A DNA stretch of 64,000 bases from Pseudomonas silesiensis (lineage in GTDB: Bacteria > Pseudomonadota > Gammaproteobacteria > Pseudomonadales > Pseudomonadaceae). The stretch is from positions 1,426,001 through 1,490,000 of the forward strand of contig NZ_CP014870.1 of assembly GCF_001661075.1 (NCBI RefSeq). The letters run 5' to 3'. This document shows positions 45,406-54,597 of the stretch, one piece after another; within the stretch, counting starts at the first letter, position 1; each line of letters begins with the position of its first letter. A program made the position numbers and the translations under genes. The notes below the pieces were generated by a model, which was not told where the DNA came from, ran no database searches, and worked only from the letters and a program-made list of their open reading frames with translations.

Positions 45406-46278
45406 ATGGAATGGACCGCAGTGACCGAACACCGGGCCCAACTCGGCGAAAGCCCCTTCTGGGACGCGCCGACCCAGGCACTGTACTGGGTCGACATCAC
45501 CGGCAGGCAAGCGCTGCGATTGATCGGCGCCAACGTACAGATCTGGCAGATGCCGGAGCACGTGTCCGCCTTCATCCCCTGCGAAAGCGGCGACGCACTG
45601 GTGACGTTGAGCAGCGGGGTCTATCGGCTGGACCTGGACTCCCCCGGCCTTGAGCCACGCCTCACCTTGTTCTGCATCGCCGATCCGCAACCCGGCAACC
45701 GCGCCAACGAAGCCCGCTGCGATGCCCAGGGCCGGCTCTGGCTGGGCACCATGCAAAACAACATCGGCCAGGGCGAAGACTTGCCCATCGTGCATCGCAG
45801 CGGTGGCCTGTTTCGTATCGATCGCGATGCCCGGGTCATGCCGTTGCTCCGGGGCTTGGGCATTCCCAACACCCTGCTATGGAGCGATGACGCCACCAGC
45901 CTGTATTTCGCCGACAGTCTCGACCGCACGATCTACCGGCATTTCATCCGTCCCGATGGCAGCCTGGAGCCGGGCAGACCCTGGTTTGGCCCCCATGAGC
46001 GCGGCGGCCCGGATGGCTCGGCGATGGATGCCATGGGGTATCTCTGGAACGCTCGATGGGACGGCAGCTGTCTGCTCAGGTTGACGCTGCAGGGGCAGGT
46101 CGATCGGGTGATCGAACTGCCAGTGAGCCGTCCCACCAGTTGCGTGTTCGGTGGCGAAGACCTCAAGACCCTGTACGTCACCAGCGCTGCGAGCCCGCTC
46201 AATCATCCTTTGGATGGCGCGTTGCTGTCGATTCGGGTCGATGTGCCCGGAAATGTCTGTCAGAGATTTGCCGGCTAA
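45406..46278 (+). CDS. SMP-30/gluconolactonase-family sugar lactonase
   Basis: 290 residues, a six-bladed propeller that opens aldonolactones. Metal-binding Glu is in QLGESPFWD, the conserved Asn/Asp regions are NEARCDAQGRLWLGTM and NTLLWSDD, and the terminal Asp is in GSAMDAMGYLW. AGGAGG lies 8 bases before the ATG. In this context it is the galactono/arabino-lactonase between the SDR dehydrogenase and the dehydratase DgoD of the oxidative pathway. Its exact sugar is inferred from neighbours. Confidence 0.84.
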   Translation: MEWTAVTEHRAQLGESPFWDAPTQALYWVDITGRQALRLIGANVQIWQMPEHVSAFIPCESGDALVTLSSGVYRLDLDSPGLEPRLTLFCIADPQPGNRANEARCDAQGRLWLGTMQNNIGQGEDLPIVHRSGGLFRIDRDARVMPLLRGLGIPNTLLWSDDATSLYFADSLDRTIYRHFIRPDGSLEPGRPWFGPHERGGPDGSAMDAMGYLWNARWDGSCLLRLTLQGQVDRVIELPVSRPTSCVFGGEDLKTLYVTSAASPLNHPLDGALLSIRVDVPGNVCQRFAG

Positions 46279-46285
46279 ATCCCTA

Positions 46286-46338
46286 AATATGGGATGTAAA
46301 ATTATATATTGAGATTTGAATAGGGGCGGGTTTATAGT
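46286..46338 (+). promoter_or_regulatory. Promoter 1 of the sugar regulon (SDR/araFGH)
   Basis: An upstream box AATATGGGATGT, then 11 bases, then TTGAGA (46,309), 18 bases, and TATAGT (46,333). The dgoK promoter at 57,186-57,240 has the same elements with identical spacings, so one activator or repressor probably controls both. Confidence 0.7.
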
Positions 46339-46391
46339 CGGCCCCATCAGCTACACGCACTCACACTTAAAAAAACAAAACAGGTGAAGTG

Positions 46392-46484
46392 ATGCAGGGA
46401 ATTTCCTCAAAGCCTTTTGACCGGACATCGATCGATGCCCGGTTTTTGTCGTGCCTGCAAAAGGGAGTCTTGATCCATGGCTGA
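46392..46484 (+). promoter_or_regulatory. Leader ORF with embedded terminator before the SDR gene
   Basis: A 30-codon ORF starts at ATG 46,392 with AGGTGA upstream and ends in a TGA overlapping the SDR start. Inside it, CCGGACATCGATCGATGCCCGG is followed by TTTTTG, a rho-independent terminator. A matching leader in front of dgoK runs directly into the dgoK ATG. This arrangement could be an attenuator, or the remnant of a gene once fused to this promoter. Confidence 0.45.
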
Positions 46485-47295
46485 ACCTCTTTCCTTGCCA
46501 CCCGTGCCCGAACCGCCCAAGGGTGAGCGCCTGAAAAACAAGGTGGTGTTGCTGACCGGCGCCGCCCAGGGCATTGGTGAAGCGATTGTGGCGACCTTCG
46601 CATCCCAGCAGGCCCGGCTGATCATCAGCGACATCCAGGGTGAGAAAGTCGAAAAGGTCGCCGCCAGTTGGCGCGACAAAGGTTTCGATGTCCAGGCGAT
46701 CAAGGCTGATGTGTCCAGGCAGCAGGATCTGCATGCCATGGCCCGGCTGGCGATCGAGCGTCACGGGCGGATTGACGTGCTGGTCAACTGCGCCGGGGTC
46801 AATGTGTTCCGCGATCCGCTGGAAATGACCGAGGAAGACTGGCACCGCTGCTTCGCCATCGACCTGGATGGCGCCTGGTACGGCTGCAAGGCGGTGCTGC
46901 CGCAGATGATCGAGCAGGGCATCGGCAGCATCATCAACATCGCCTCGACCCATTCCACTCACATCATTCCGGGCTGCTTCCCGTACCCGGTGGCCAAGCA
47001 CGGCTTGCTCGGCCTGACCCGCGCGCTGGGCATCGAATACGCGCCGAAGGGCATTCGCGTCAACGCCATTGCGCCGGGCTACATCGAAACCCAACTCAAC
47101 GTCGATTACTGGAACGGTTTCGCCGATCCCCATGCGGAGCGTCAGCGGGCTTTCGACCTGCATCCACCACGGCGCATCGGCCAGCCGATGGAAGTGGCCA
47201 TGACCGCGGTGTTCCTGGCCAGTGATGAAGCGCCGTTCATCAACGCTTCCTGCATCACCATCGACGGTGGCCGCTCGGTGATGTACCACGACTGA
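46477..47295 (+). CDS. SDR-family sugar dehydrogenase
   Basis: 272 residues, classical short-chain dehydrogenase: TGAAQGIGEAI for NAD(P) binding, NCAGVNV, catalytic Ser in NIASTHS and Tyr-x3-Lys in YPVAKHG. Size and place fit the first step of aldose oxidation (L-arabinose or D-galactose 1-dehydrogenase). GGGAG precedes the ATG. It sits behind the regulon promoter and ahead of the araFGH importer. Which sugar is oxidised is inferred from the operon. Confidence 0.82.
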   Translation: MAEPLSLPPVPEPPKGERLKNKVVLLTGAAQGIGEAIVATFASQQARLIISDIQGEKVEKVAASWRDKGFDVQAIKADVSRQQDLHAMARLAIERHGRIDVLVNCAGVNVFRDPLEMTEEDWHRCFAIDLDGAWYGCKAVLPQMIEQGIGSIINIASTHSTHIIPGCFPYPVAKHGLLGLTRALGIEYAPKGIRVNAIAPGYIETQLNVDYWNGFADPHAERQRAFDLHPPRRIGQPMEVAMTAVFLASDEAPFINASCITIDGGRSVMYHD

Positions 47296-47338
47296 AGATT
47301 CGCGGTTTCAGGCGCAAGGCTACGCCTGAAATTCAATC

Positions 47339-47348
47339 ATCATACGAT
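47339..47348. promoter_or_regulatory. Operator candidate ATCATACGAT upstream of araF
   Basis: It differs by one base from the palindrome in front of the GntR gene (ATCATATGAT). It lies 80 bases before araF. Confidence 0.42.
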
Positions 47349-47427
47349 ATGACTATTGACTACAGGCGTGACTGCTGCACCGGCTTTGAACAAATAACGC
47401 TCAACAAAAATAACAAGGAGTCAGCTT

Positions 47428-48432
47428 ATGAATCGTCGTCGTGGGATCCGTTCCCTGTGCCGTGCCGCTTTGGCGGTCACTGCGGTCAGCCTGAGCAGTT
47501 CGTTGCTTGCGGCCGAGGAAGTGAAGATCGGGTTTCTGGTCAAGCAGGCGGAAGAGCCCTGGTTCCAGACTGAATGGGCATTCGCCGAAAAGGCTGGCAA
47601 GGAAAAGGGCTTCACGGTGATCAAGATCGCCGTGCCCGATGGCGAGAAAACCCTCTCGGCCATCGACAGCCTGGCGGCCAATGGCGCCAAGGGTTTCGTG
47701 ATCTGTCCGCCGGATGTGTCCCTGGGCCCTGCGATCATGGCCAAGGCCAGGCTCAATGGATTGAAAGTGATTGCGGTCGATGACCGTTTCGTCGATGCCG
47801 GCGGCAAGTTCATGGAAGACGTGCCGTACCTGGGCATGGCCGCCTTCGAAGTTGGCCAGAAGCAGGGCGACGCCATGGCCGCCGAAGCTAAAAAACGCGG
47901 CTGGGACTGGAAAGACACCTACGCGGTGATCAACACCTACAACGAACTCGACACCGGCAAGAAGCGCACCGACGGCTCGGCCAAGGCCCTGGAAGACGCC
48001 GGGATGCCCAAAGACCACATTCTGTTCTCGGCGCTGAAAACCCTCGACGTGCCGGGCAGCATGGACGCCACCAACTCGGCGCTGGTGAAACTGCCGAGCG
48101 CGGCGAAGAACCTGATCATCGGCGGCATGAACGACAACACCGTGCTGGGCGGCGTGCGCGCCACCGAGAGCGCCGGTTTTGCCGCGGCCAACGTCATCGG
48201 TATCGGCATCAACGGCACCGACGCCATCGGCGAACTGAAAAAAGCCAACAGTGGTTTCTTCGGCTCGATGCTGCCGAGCCCGCACATCGAGGGCTACAAC
48301 ACCGCGAGCATGATGTACGAGTGGATCACTACCGGCAAAGAACCACCCAAGTACACCGCGATGGACGACGTGACGCTGATCACGCGCGAGAACTTCAAGC
48401 AGGAACTGGAAAAGATCGGCCTGTGGAACTGA
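47428..48432 (+). CDS. araF: L-arabinose ABC transporter substrate-binding protein
   Basis: 334 residues with a signal peptide ending LLAAEE. The mature start VKIGFLVKQAEEPWFQTEWA, then AVPDGEKTLSAIDSLAANGA and NDNTVLGGVRATE, match E. coli AraF closely. The periplasmic protein binds L-arabinose and often D-galactose. AAGGAG lies 10 bases before the ATG. First gene of araFGH. Confidence 0.92.
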   Translation: MNRRRGIRSLCRAALAVTAVSLSSSLLAAEEVKIGFLVKQAEEPWFQTEWAFAEKAGKEKGFTVIKIAVPDGEKTLSAIDSLAANGAKGFVICPPDVSLGPAIMAKARLNGLKVIAVDDRFVDAGGKFMEDVPYLGMAAFEVGQKQGDAMAAEAKKRGWDWKDTYAVINTYNELDTGKKRTDGSAKALEDAGMPKDHILFSALKTLDVPGSMDATNSALVKLPSAAKNLIIGGMNDNTVLGGVRATESAGFAAANVIGIGINGTDAIGELKKANSGFFGSMLPSPHIEGYNTASMMYEWITTGKEPPKYTAMDDVTLITRENFKQELEKIGLWN

Positions 48433-48497
48433 GGCGCGGTTGATTTCATCGGCGGCCCCGGGGACGGGGTCGCCAGGTCTGTGTGAAGAGGTGGGTT

Positions 48498-50042
48498 ATG
48501 CACGCGCAAACAAATACACAGCAACATAACACCGGTGGCAGCTTGCGCTTCAACGGGATTGGCAAGACCTTTCCCGGGGTCAAGGCGCTGGACGGTATCA
48601 GCTTCATTGCCCATCCGGGACAAGTGCACGCCTTGATGGGCGAGAACGGCGCCGGCAAGTCGACGCTGCTGAAAATCCTCGGCGGTGCCTACATCCCGAG
48701 CAGCGGCGATCTGCAGATCGGCGAGCGGACCATGGTCTTCAAATCCACCGCCGACAGCATTGGCAGTGGCGTCGCGGTGATCCATCAAGAGTTGCATCTG
48801 GTGCCGGAAATGACCGTGGCCGAAAACCTCTTCCTGGGGCATCTTCCCGCCAGTTTCGGCCTTATAAATCGTGGCGCGTTACGGCAACAGGCACTGGCCT
48901 GCCTCAAGGGCCTGGCCGATGAAATCGAACCGCAAGAGAAAGTCGGGCGACTGTCCCTCGGTCAGCGGCAGTTGGTGGAAATCGCCAAGGCGTTGTCCCG
49001 TGGCGCGCACGTGATTGCGTTCGACGAACCGACCAGCAGCCTGTCGGCGCGGGAAATCGATCGCTTGATGGCGATCATCGGGCGCCTGCGGGACGAGGGC
49101 AAAGTGGTGCTTTACGTCTCCCACCGCATGGAAGAGGTGTTCCGCATCTGCAACGCGGTAACGGTGTTCAAGGACGGTCGCTTCGTACGTACGTTCGAAG
49201 ACATGAGCGAACTGACCCACGACCAGTTGGTGACCTGCATGGTCGGTCGCGACATTCAGGACATCTACGATTACCGCCCCCGTCAGCGTGGCGCGGTGGC
49301 GCTCAAGGTCGACGGGTTGCTCGGGCCTGGCCTGCGTGAGCCGGTGAGTTTCGAAGTGCACAAAGGCGAGATATTGGGGCTGTTCGGCCTGGTCGGTGCC
49401 GGGCGCACGGAACTGTTTCGCATGCTCAGCGGCCTGGTACGCAATACCGCCGGACACCTGGAGTTGCGCGGACATGAACTGAAGTTGCGTTCACCGCGCG
49501 ATGCGATTGCCGCCGGGATCCTGCTGTGCCCCGAGGACCGCAAGAAGGAGGGCATCATGCCGCTCGCGAGCGTCGCCGAGAACATCAACATCAGTGCCCG
49601 CGGCGCCCATTCCACGTTCGGCTGCCTGTTGCGCGGCCTGTGGGAAAAGGACAACGCCGATAAACAGATCAAGGCGCTGAAAGTGAAGACGCCGAACGCT
49701 GCGCAAAAAATCATGTACCTGTCCGGCGGCAATCAGCAGAAGGCGATTCTCGGTCGCTGGCTGTCGATGCCGATGAAAGTCCTGCTGCTCGACGAACCGA
49801 CCCGGGGCATCGACATCGGCGCCAAGGCCGAGATCTACCAGATCATCCATGACCTGGCCGCCAGCGGCATCGCGGTGATCGTGGTCTCCAGCGACCTGAT
49901 GGAAGTCATGGGCATTTCCGACCGCATCCTGGTGCTCTGCGAAGGCGCGATGCGCGGCGAACTGTCCCGCGAACAGGCCAATGAATCCAACCTGCTGCAA
50001 CTGGCTTTGCCGCGCCAACGCGCCAATGGCGGGGCGAACTGA
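48498..50042 (+). CDS. araG: L-arabinose ABC transporter ATP-binding protein
   Basis: 514 residues with two tandem nucleotide-binding domains. The first has GENGAGKSTLLKILGG, LSLGQRQLVEIAKALS and IAFDEPTSSL. The second has a degenerate P-loop (GLVGAGRTELFR) and LSGGNQQKAILGRWL with LLDEPTRGIDIGAKAEI, as usual in sugar importers. The ATG at 48,498 with GAGGTG upstream is chosen over a GTG at 48,483. Confidence 0.93.
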   Translation: MHAQTNTQQHNTGGSLRFNGIGKTFPGVKALDGISFIAHPGQVHALMGENGAGKSTLLKILGGAYIPSSGDLQIGERTMVFKSTADSIGSGVAVIHQELHLVPEMTVAENLFLGHLPASFGLINRGALRQQALACLKGLADEIEPQEKVGRLSLGQRQLVEIAKALSRGAHVIAFDEPTSSLSAREIDRLMAIIGRLRDEGKVVLYVSHRMEEVFRICNAVTVFKDGRFVRTFEDMSELTHDQLVTCMVGRDIQDIYDYRPRQRGAVALKVDGLLGPGLREPVSFEVHKGEILGLFGLVGAGRTELFRMLSGLVRNTAGHLELRGHELKLRSPRDAIAAGILLCPEDRKKEGIMPLASVAENINISARGAHSTFGCLLRGLWEKDNADKQIKALKVKTPNAAQKIMYLSGGNQQKAILGRWLSMPMKVLLLDEPTRGIDIGAKAEIYQIIHDLAASGIAVIVVSSDLMEVMGISDRILVLCEGAMRGELSREQANESNLLQLALPRQRANGGAN

Positions 50043-50051
50043 GAGGTGACT

Positions 50052-51020
50052 ATGACTATTCAAAACAACGCTTTGCCAACCCGGCGCCAACCGCTGGACC
50101 TGCGGCGTTTTCTCGATGACTGGGTGATGCTGCTGGCGGCGGCCGCGATCTTCGTGCTCTGCACGCTGCTGATCGACAACTTCCTGTCGCCGCTGAACAT
50201 GCGGGGGCTGGGCCTGGCGATTTCCACCACCGGGATTGCCGCGTGCACCATGTTGTATTGCCTGGCGTCGGGGCACTTCGACTTGTCGGTGGGTTCGGTG
50301 ATTGCCTGCGCCGGGGTGGTGGCAGCAGTGGTGATGCGCGACACCGATAGCGTGTTCCTCGGCGTCGGCGCGGCGCTGGTGATGGGGCTGATCGTCGGGC
50401 TGATCAACGGCATAGTGATTGCCAAGCTGCGGGTCAACGCGTTGATCACCACGCTGGCGACCATGCAGATCGTTCGCGGCCTGGCTTACATTTTTGCCAA
50501 CGGCAAGGCGGTGGGGGTTTCCCAGGAGTCGTTCTTCGTCTTCGGCAATGGCCAGCTGTTCGGCGTGCCAGTGCCGATCCTCATCACGATCGTTTGCTTT
50601 GTGTTTTTCGGCTGGCTGCTGAACTACACCACCTACGGGCGCAACACCATGGCCATCGGCGGCAACCAGGAAGCGGCATTGCTGGCCGGGGTGAACGTTG
50701 ATCGGACCAAGATCATCATCTTTGCCGTGCACGGGGTCGTCGGGGCGTTGGCCGGGGTGATCCTCGCCTCGCGCATGACCTCCGGGCAACCGATGATCGG
50801 CCAGGGGTTTGAACTGACGGTGATCTCGGCTTGCGTATTGGGCGGCGTGTCCCTGAGCGGGGGGATTGGCATGATTCGGCATGTGATTGCCGGGGTGCTG
50901 ATTTTGGCGATCATCGAGAATGCGATGAACCTGAAGAACATCGATACGTTTTACCAGTATGTGATTCGGGGTTCGATTTTGTTGCTGGCCGTTGTCATCG
51001 ACCGTTTGAAACAACGCTAA
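50052..51020 (+). CDS. araH: L-arabinose ABC transporter permease
   Basis: 322 residues and about ten membrane segments, with SGHFDLSVGSVIACAGVVAA and the AraH/RbsC-type loop GRNTMAIGGNQEAALLAGVN. It follows araG by nine bases; GAGGTG sits before the ATG at 50,052. Last gene of the importer operon. Confidence 0.92.
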   Translation: MTIQNNALPTRRQPLDLRRFLDDWVMLLAAAAIFVLCTLLIDNFLSPLNMRGLGLAISTTGIAACTMLYCLASGHFDLSVGSVIACAGVVAAVVMRDTDSVFLGVGAALVMGLIVGLINGIVIAKLRVNALITTLATMQIVRGLAYIFANGKAVGVSQESFFVFGNGQLFGVPVPILITIVCFVFFGWLLNYTTYGRNTMAIGGNQEAALLAGVNVDRTKIIIFAVHGVVGALAGVILASRMTSGQPMIGQGFELTVISACVLGGVSLSGGIGMIRHVIAGVLILAIIENAMNLKNIDTFYQYVIRGSILLLAVVIDRLKQR

Positions 51021-51075
51021 CCGCGCAGGAGATCTAATGTGTGTCGTGCACAAAATATGTGTCCGCCGCAAAACC

Positions 51076-51109
51076 CCTGTGGGAGCGAGCTTGCTCGCGA
51101 TTGACCGCG
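51076..51109. repeat. Single REP element downstream of araH
   Basis: CCTGTGGGAGCGAGCTTGCT followed by CGCGATTGACCGC; the partner arm is missing. Confidence 0.8.
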
Positions 51110-51197
51110 CAGCGGTGGCTTTTCGAAGTAAGCCCTCCCGTCACCTCCCTGAAATATTCCTTGCTCGCCTAAGGATATTTCGGTTATTACGCTGTAC

Positions 51198-51911
51198 ATG
51201 ATTAGACAGGTACGATTTGACAAGAAACAACGGGTGGTCGATGAACTCATTCGGCGCATTGAAAGCGGCCTCCTTGAGGACGGCCTTCTATTGCCGGGCG
51301 AGCATCAGTTGGCTCAGGAATTCAAGGTCAGCCGAGGCACGCTGCGCGAAGCCCTGGCCGAATTGAAACGGCGCCATTACATCGCGACGCAAAGCGGGGT
51401 CGGCTCCATCGTCACGTTCGACGGTGTGATGCTCGATCAACGCAACGGCTGGGCCCAGGCCCTGGCCGACAGCGGGGCGCTGATCAATACCGAAGTGCTG
51501 CGGCTGGAGGCGGTGACCCGTCCTGACCTGCTGCCGCGTTTCGGCACCGACCAATTCATCACCCTCGACCGCCGCCGCCGTTCCACCGACGGCAAGCTGG
51601 TCTCCCTCGAACGCTCATTGATGCCCGCCACTGGAGGCCTGGAAAGCCTGCCGCGGGTCGGCCTGATCGATAACTCACTGACCATCACCCTGGCCGCCTA
51701 TGGCTACATTGGTGAGCGCGGCGATCAATGGATCGGCGCCGAACCCCTGAGCACCGAAGACGCCGAACTGCTGGGCCGTGAGCCCGGTACAGTATTTCTC
51801 AAAGCCTTGCGCACTACCTACGACCGGCAAAACCGCTTCATGGAACAGGTCGAAAGCCTGCTCGATCCCGTGCACTTTCGGCTGCATCTGCAATTTGGAA
51901 ATACACAATGA
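51198..51911 (+). CDS. GntR/UTRA (HutC-type) transcriptional regulator
   Basis: 237 residues. Winged helix: GEHQLAQEFKVSRGTLREAL then AELKRRHYIATQSGVGSIV. The C-terminal UTRA ligand domain reads GEPGTVFLKALRTTY in its late part (with REPGTVFLKALRT). Its stop overlaps the start of the ADP-ribosylglycohydrolase gene (ATGA), so it leads and probably controls the following putative nucleoside operon. Confidence 0.86.
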   Translation: MIRQVRFDKKQRVVDELIRRIESGLLEDGLLLPGEHQLAQEFKVSRGTLREALAELKRRHYIATQSGVGSIVTFDGVMLDQRNGWAQALADSGALINTEVLRLEAVTRPDLLPRFGTDQFITLDRRRRSTDGKLVSLERSLMPATGGLESLPRVGLIDNSLTITLAAYGYIGERGDQWIGAEPLSTEDAELLGREPGTVFLKALRTTYDRQNRFMEQVESLLDPVHFRLHLQFGNTQ

Positions 51912-52906
51912 CCCTGCTTGACCGTGCCCTGGGCGCCTTTTATGGACTGGCCCTGGGCGATGCGTTGGGCATGCCGACACAATCGCTGAGCCGCGCCGAA
52001 ATCAAGACGCGCTTCGGTGAAATCCGTGATTTGCAAGACGCCGGCCCGGATCAGCCGATCGCCGCGAACATGCCCAAAGGCTCGATCACCGACGACACCG
52101 AACAGGCCATTCTGGTCGGTCAGTTGTTGATCGATGGCGCGGGTCGGATCGAAGCGTCGATGCTCGCGCAACGCCTGATCGAATGGGAAGCTGCGATGCA
52201 GGCCAAGGGCTCCCAGGATTTGCTCGGGCCGTCGACCAAGCGCGCGATCGAGATGATTCTCGCTGGTCGATCAGCGGAAGAGGCGGGGCGCTACGGCACC
52301 ACCAATGGTGCGGCCATGCGCATCACGCCCGTCGGGATCGCGGCGGATGTCGCCGATCCTGAATGTTTCATCAATGCCGTGGTGCAGGCCTGCCAGGTCA
52401 CCCACAACACCACGCTGGGCATTTCCAGTGCGGCGGCGGTGGCGGCGGTGGTCTCGGCCGGGATCAACGGCATGGACCTGGGCGAGGCCTTGAACCTCGG
52501 CCAGCAAATGGCATTGCAGGCGGAAGGGCGTGGCCATTGGGTCGCGGGCGGGCGCATCGCTTCGCGCATCAGTTGGGCTCGGACCCTCAGTGTCGACAAC
52601 GACCGGGCGATGCTGGCCGATTTGCTGTATGACGTGATCGGCACCTCGGTGGCGTCACAGGAATCGGTGGTGGTGTCGTTTGCCCTGGCCCAGCAAGTGG
52701 CCGTTGGCGAAATGAATGCCTTCGAAGCGCTGTGCATGGCGGCGAGTCTCGGGGGTGACACTGATACCATTGCCGCGATCCTCGGGGCGATGCTCGGGGC
52801 CTGTCTGGGCTTGGAGATCTGGCCGGTGGCGATGATCGAGCAGGTCAAGGCCGTCAATCATCTGGAGCTGGAGCCTCTGGTAAAAGGACTTCTAGCTTTG
52901 CGTTGA
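51908..52906 (+). CDS. ADP-ribosylglycohydrolase-family protein
   Basis: 332 residues. The metal-binding signatures are GLALGDALGMPTQ, GSITDDTEQAILV and GGDTDTIAAILGAMLG, the last with the paired aspartates that hold two Mg ions. The family cleaves N-glycosidic bonds to ribose, in ADP-ribosyl proteins or in nucleosides. Between a GntR regulator and a base/nucleoside permease plus sugar kinase, a nucleoside hydrolase role is more likely than reversal of protein ADP-ribosylation. Confidence 0.85.
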   Translation: MTLLDRALGAFYGLALGDALGMPTQSLSRAEIKTRFGEIRDLQDAGPDQPIAANMPKGSITDDTEQAILVGQLLIDGAGRIEASMLAQRLIEWEAAMQAKGSQDLLGPSTKRAIEMILAGRSAEEAGRYGTTNGAAMRITPVGIAADVADPECFINAVVQACQVTHNTTLGISSAAAVAAVVSAGINGMDLGEALNLGQQMALQAEGRGHWVAGGRIASRISWARTLSVDNDRAMLADLLYDVIGTSVASQESVVVSFALAQQVAVGEMNAFEALCMAASLGGDTDTIAAILGAMLGACLGLEIWPVAMIEQVKAVNHLELEPLVKGLLALR

Positions 52907-52916
52907 CCGGACTGAC

Positions 52917-53007
52917 GCCATCGCGAGCAAGCTCGCTCCCACAGGGATAGTGCAAATTCTAAGGTACACACTGTACCTGTGGGAGCGAGCTTGCTCGCGA
53001 TAGGCGC
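52917..53007. repeat. REP pair between the glycohydrolase and permease genes
   Basis: GCCATCGCGAGCAAGCTCGC and the inverted GAGCGAGCTTGCTCGCGAT flank about 30 bases. Confidence 0.88.
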
Positions 53008-53130
53008 GCTGCCTATTTCAATTGATGCCCCCGCAATGGAAAGCACGAATACGGCCAGGACCGCCGGGATGTTGTTTCGTCTTCCGAAATTGCCCACAAC
53101 CACAACAAAGGCAACAGGAGTATTTTTTTC

Positions 53131-54597
53131 ATGAGTTCATCGACCGCCGGGCCAAGCGCCGGGCAACTGGAAACCCGGGGCATCGAACCGGTGCCGGAGG
53201 CGGAGTGCAACGGTCATCCGCTGCAACTGTTCTGGGTCTGGTTCGCCGCCAACATTTCCATCCTCGGCCTGCCGCTGGGTGCGACCCTCGTGGCGTTTCG
53301 CGGCCTGGCGATCTGGCAGGCGGTCATCGTCGCGATCCTCGGCGCCGCCGGTTCGTTTGCGGTGGTCGGCATCATCTCCATCGCCGGTCGTCGGGGCCGG
53401 GCACCGAGCCTGACCCTGTCGCGAGCGATCTTCGGCGTACGCGGCAATATCGGCCCGACCCTGGTCTCGCTGATGTCGCGCCTGGGCTGGGAAACCGTCA
53501 ACACCACCACAGCCGCCTTCGTGCTGCTGTCGCTGTGCTCGATCCTGTTCGGTTCACCGGTGGAAGCCAAAAGCGCACCGCTGCTGACGCTGGTGTTCAT
53601 CGCGATTTTCGTGCTGCTGACGTTGTCGGTCTCCGGCCTCGGCCATGCCACTTTGCTGGTGATCCAGAAGTGGGCGACCTATGTATTCGGTGCGCTGAAC
53701 ATTCTGGTGGGCGGTTTCCTCTGCGCCACCATCGACTGGAGCGCGGTATTCAACGCCACGCCGGCACCGCTGAGCGCCATGATCATCGGCATCGGCACCA
53801 TGGCCGCCGGCACCGGCATCGGTTGGGCCAACGCCGGTGCCGATATGTCGCGCTACCAGCACCGCAGCGTCAAGGCCGTGCGCCTGGTGGCGTCGGCGGC
53901 GTTTGGTGCGGGGATCCCGCTGGTACTGCTGATCACCCTCGGCGGGCTGCTGTCGGTGGGCAACAACGACCTGGCCTCGGCCACCGACCCGATCGTCGCG
54001 ATCCGCGACATGCTACCGACCTGGATGGCCGTGCCGTACCTGATCACTGCATTCGGCGGGCTGCTGCTGTCGAACAACCTGTCGGTTTATTCCGCCGGCC
54101 TGACCACCTTGACCCTCGGCCTGAAGGTCAAGCGAGTCTATGCCGTGGTGGTCGACATCGTCGCGATCTTCGCCGGTTCGATCTACTTCATGCTGATTGC
54201 GGACAGCTTCTACGGTCCGTTTATTACCTTCATTTCGCTGCTGGCGGTGCCGATCACGGCGTGGGTCGGGATTTTCGTGGTCGACCTGCTGCACCGTCAC
54301 TACTACAGCCCCAAGGATCTGCTGGACGTCAGCCCGAGCAGTGCCTACTGGTACCAAGGTGGCGTCGAGTGGCGTGCGTTTGGCGCGTGGGCGTTGGCGA
54401 TCGTGCTGGGTTTCAGCTTCACCACCATCGGCACGACGGCAGAAAACGTCTGGTTCAAGGGCTTCCTGTCCGACTCGTGGCTGGGACATAACGGCCTCGG
54501 CTGGATCGTGACCTTTGTAGTCGCCGGTGGCATTTACGGGGTTCTCGGTGGGGCGAAAGATCGTCGCGCCGCGCGGGTCGAGAATGCTCATGCCTAG
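53131..54597 (+). CDS. NCS1-family purine/cytosine or nucleoside permease
   Basis: 488 residues and about twelve membrane helices (FWVWFAANISILGLPLGATL, GRRGRAPSLTLSRAIFGVRG), the conserved start of the NCS1 cytosine-purine permease family. AACAGGAG precedes the ATG after a T-run. It overlaps the kinase gene by eight bases, so uptake and phosphorylation are coupled. Substrate unproven; a nucleoside or base is likely from context. Confidence 0.86.
   Translation: MSSSTAGPSAGQLETRGIEPVPEAECNGHPLQLFWVWFAANISILGLPLGATLVAFRGLAIWQAVIVAILGAAGSFAVVGIISIAGRRGRAPSLTLSRAIFGVRGNIGPTLVSLMSRLGWETVNTTTAAFVLLSLCSILFGSPVEAKSAPLLTLVFIAIFVLLTLSVSGLGHATLLVIQKWATYVFGALNILVGGFLCATIDWSAVFNATPAPLSAMIIGIGTMAAGTGIGWANAGADMSRYQHRSVKAVRLVASAAFGAGIPLVLLITLGGLLSVGNNDLASATDPIVAIRDMLPTWMAVPYLITAFGGLLLSNNLSVYSAGLTTLTLGLKVKRVYAVVVDIVAIFAGSIYFMLIADSFYGPFITFISLLAVPITAWVGIFVVDLLHRHYYSPKDLLDVSPSSAYWYQGGVEWRAFGAWALAIVLGFSFTTIGTTAENVWFKGFLSDSWLGHNGLGWIVTFVVAGGIYGVLGGAKDRRAARVENAHA

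Noticed and set aside
49491..51071. 526-codon ORF antisense to araG/araH
   Set aside because: Shadow frame over two well-supported genes, His/Gln-rich with no domain.
53022..54491. 489-codon plus-strand ORF overlapping the permease gene
   Set aside because: Out-of-frame shadow; Arg/Gly-rich with no membrane segments, while the 53,131 frame is a clear NCS1 permease.
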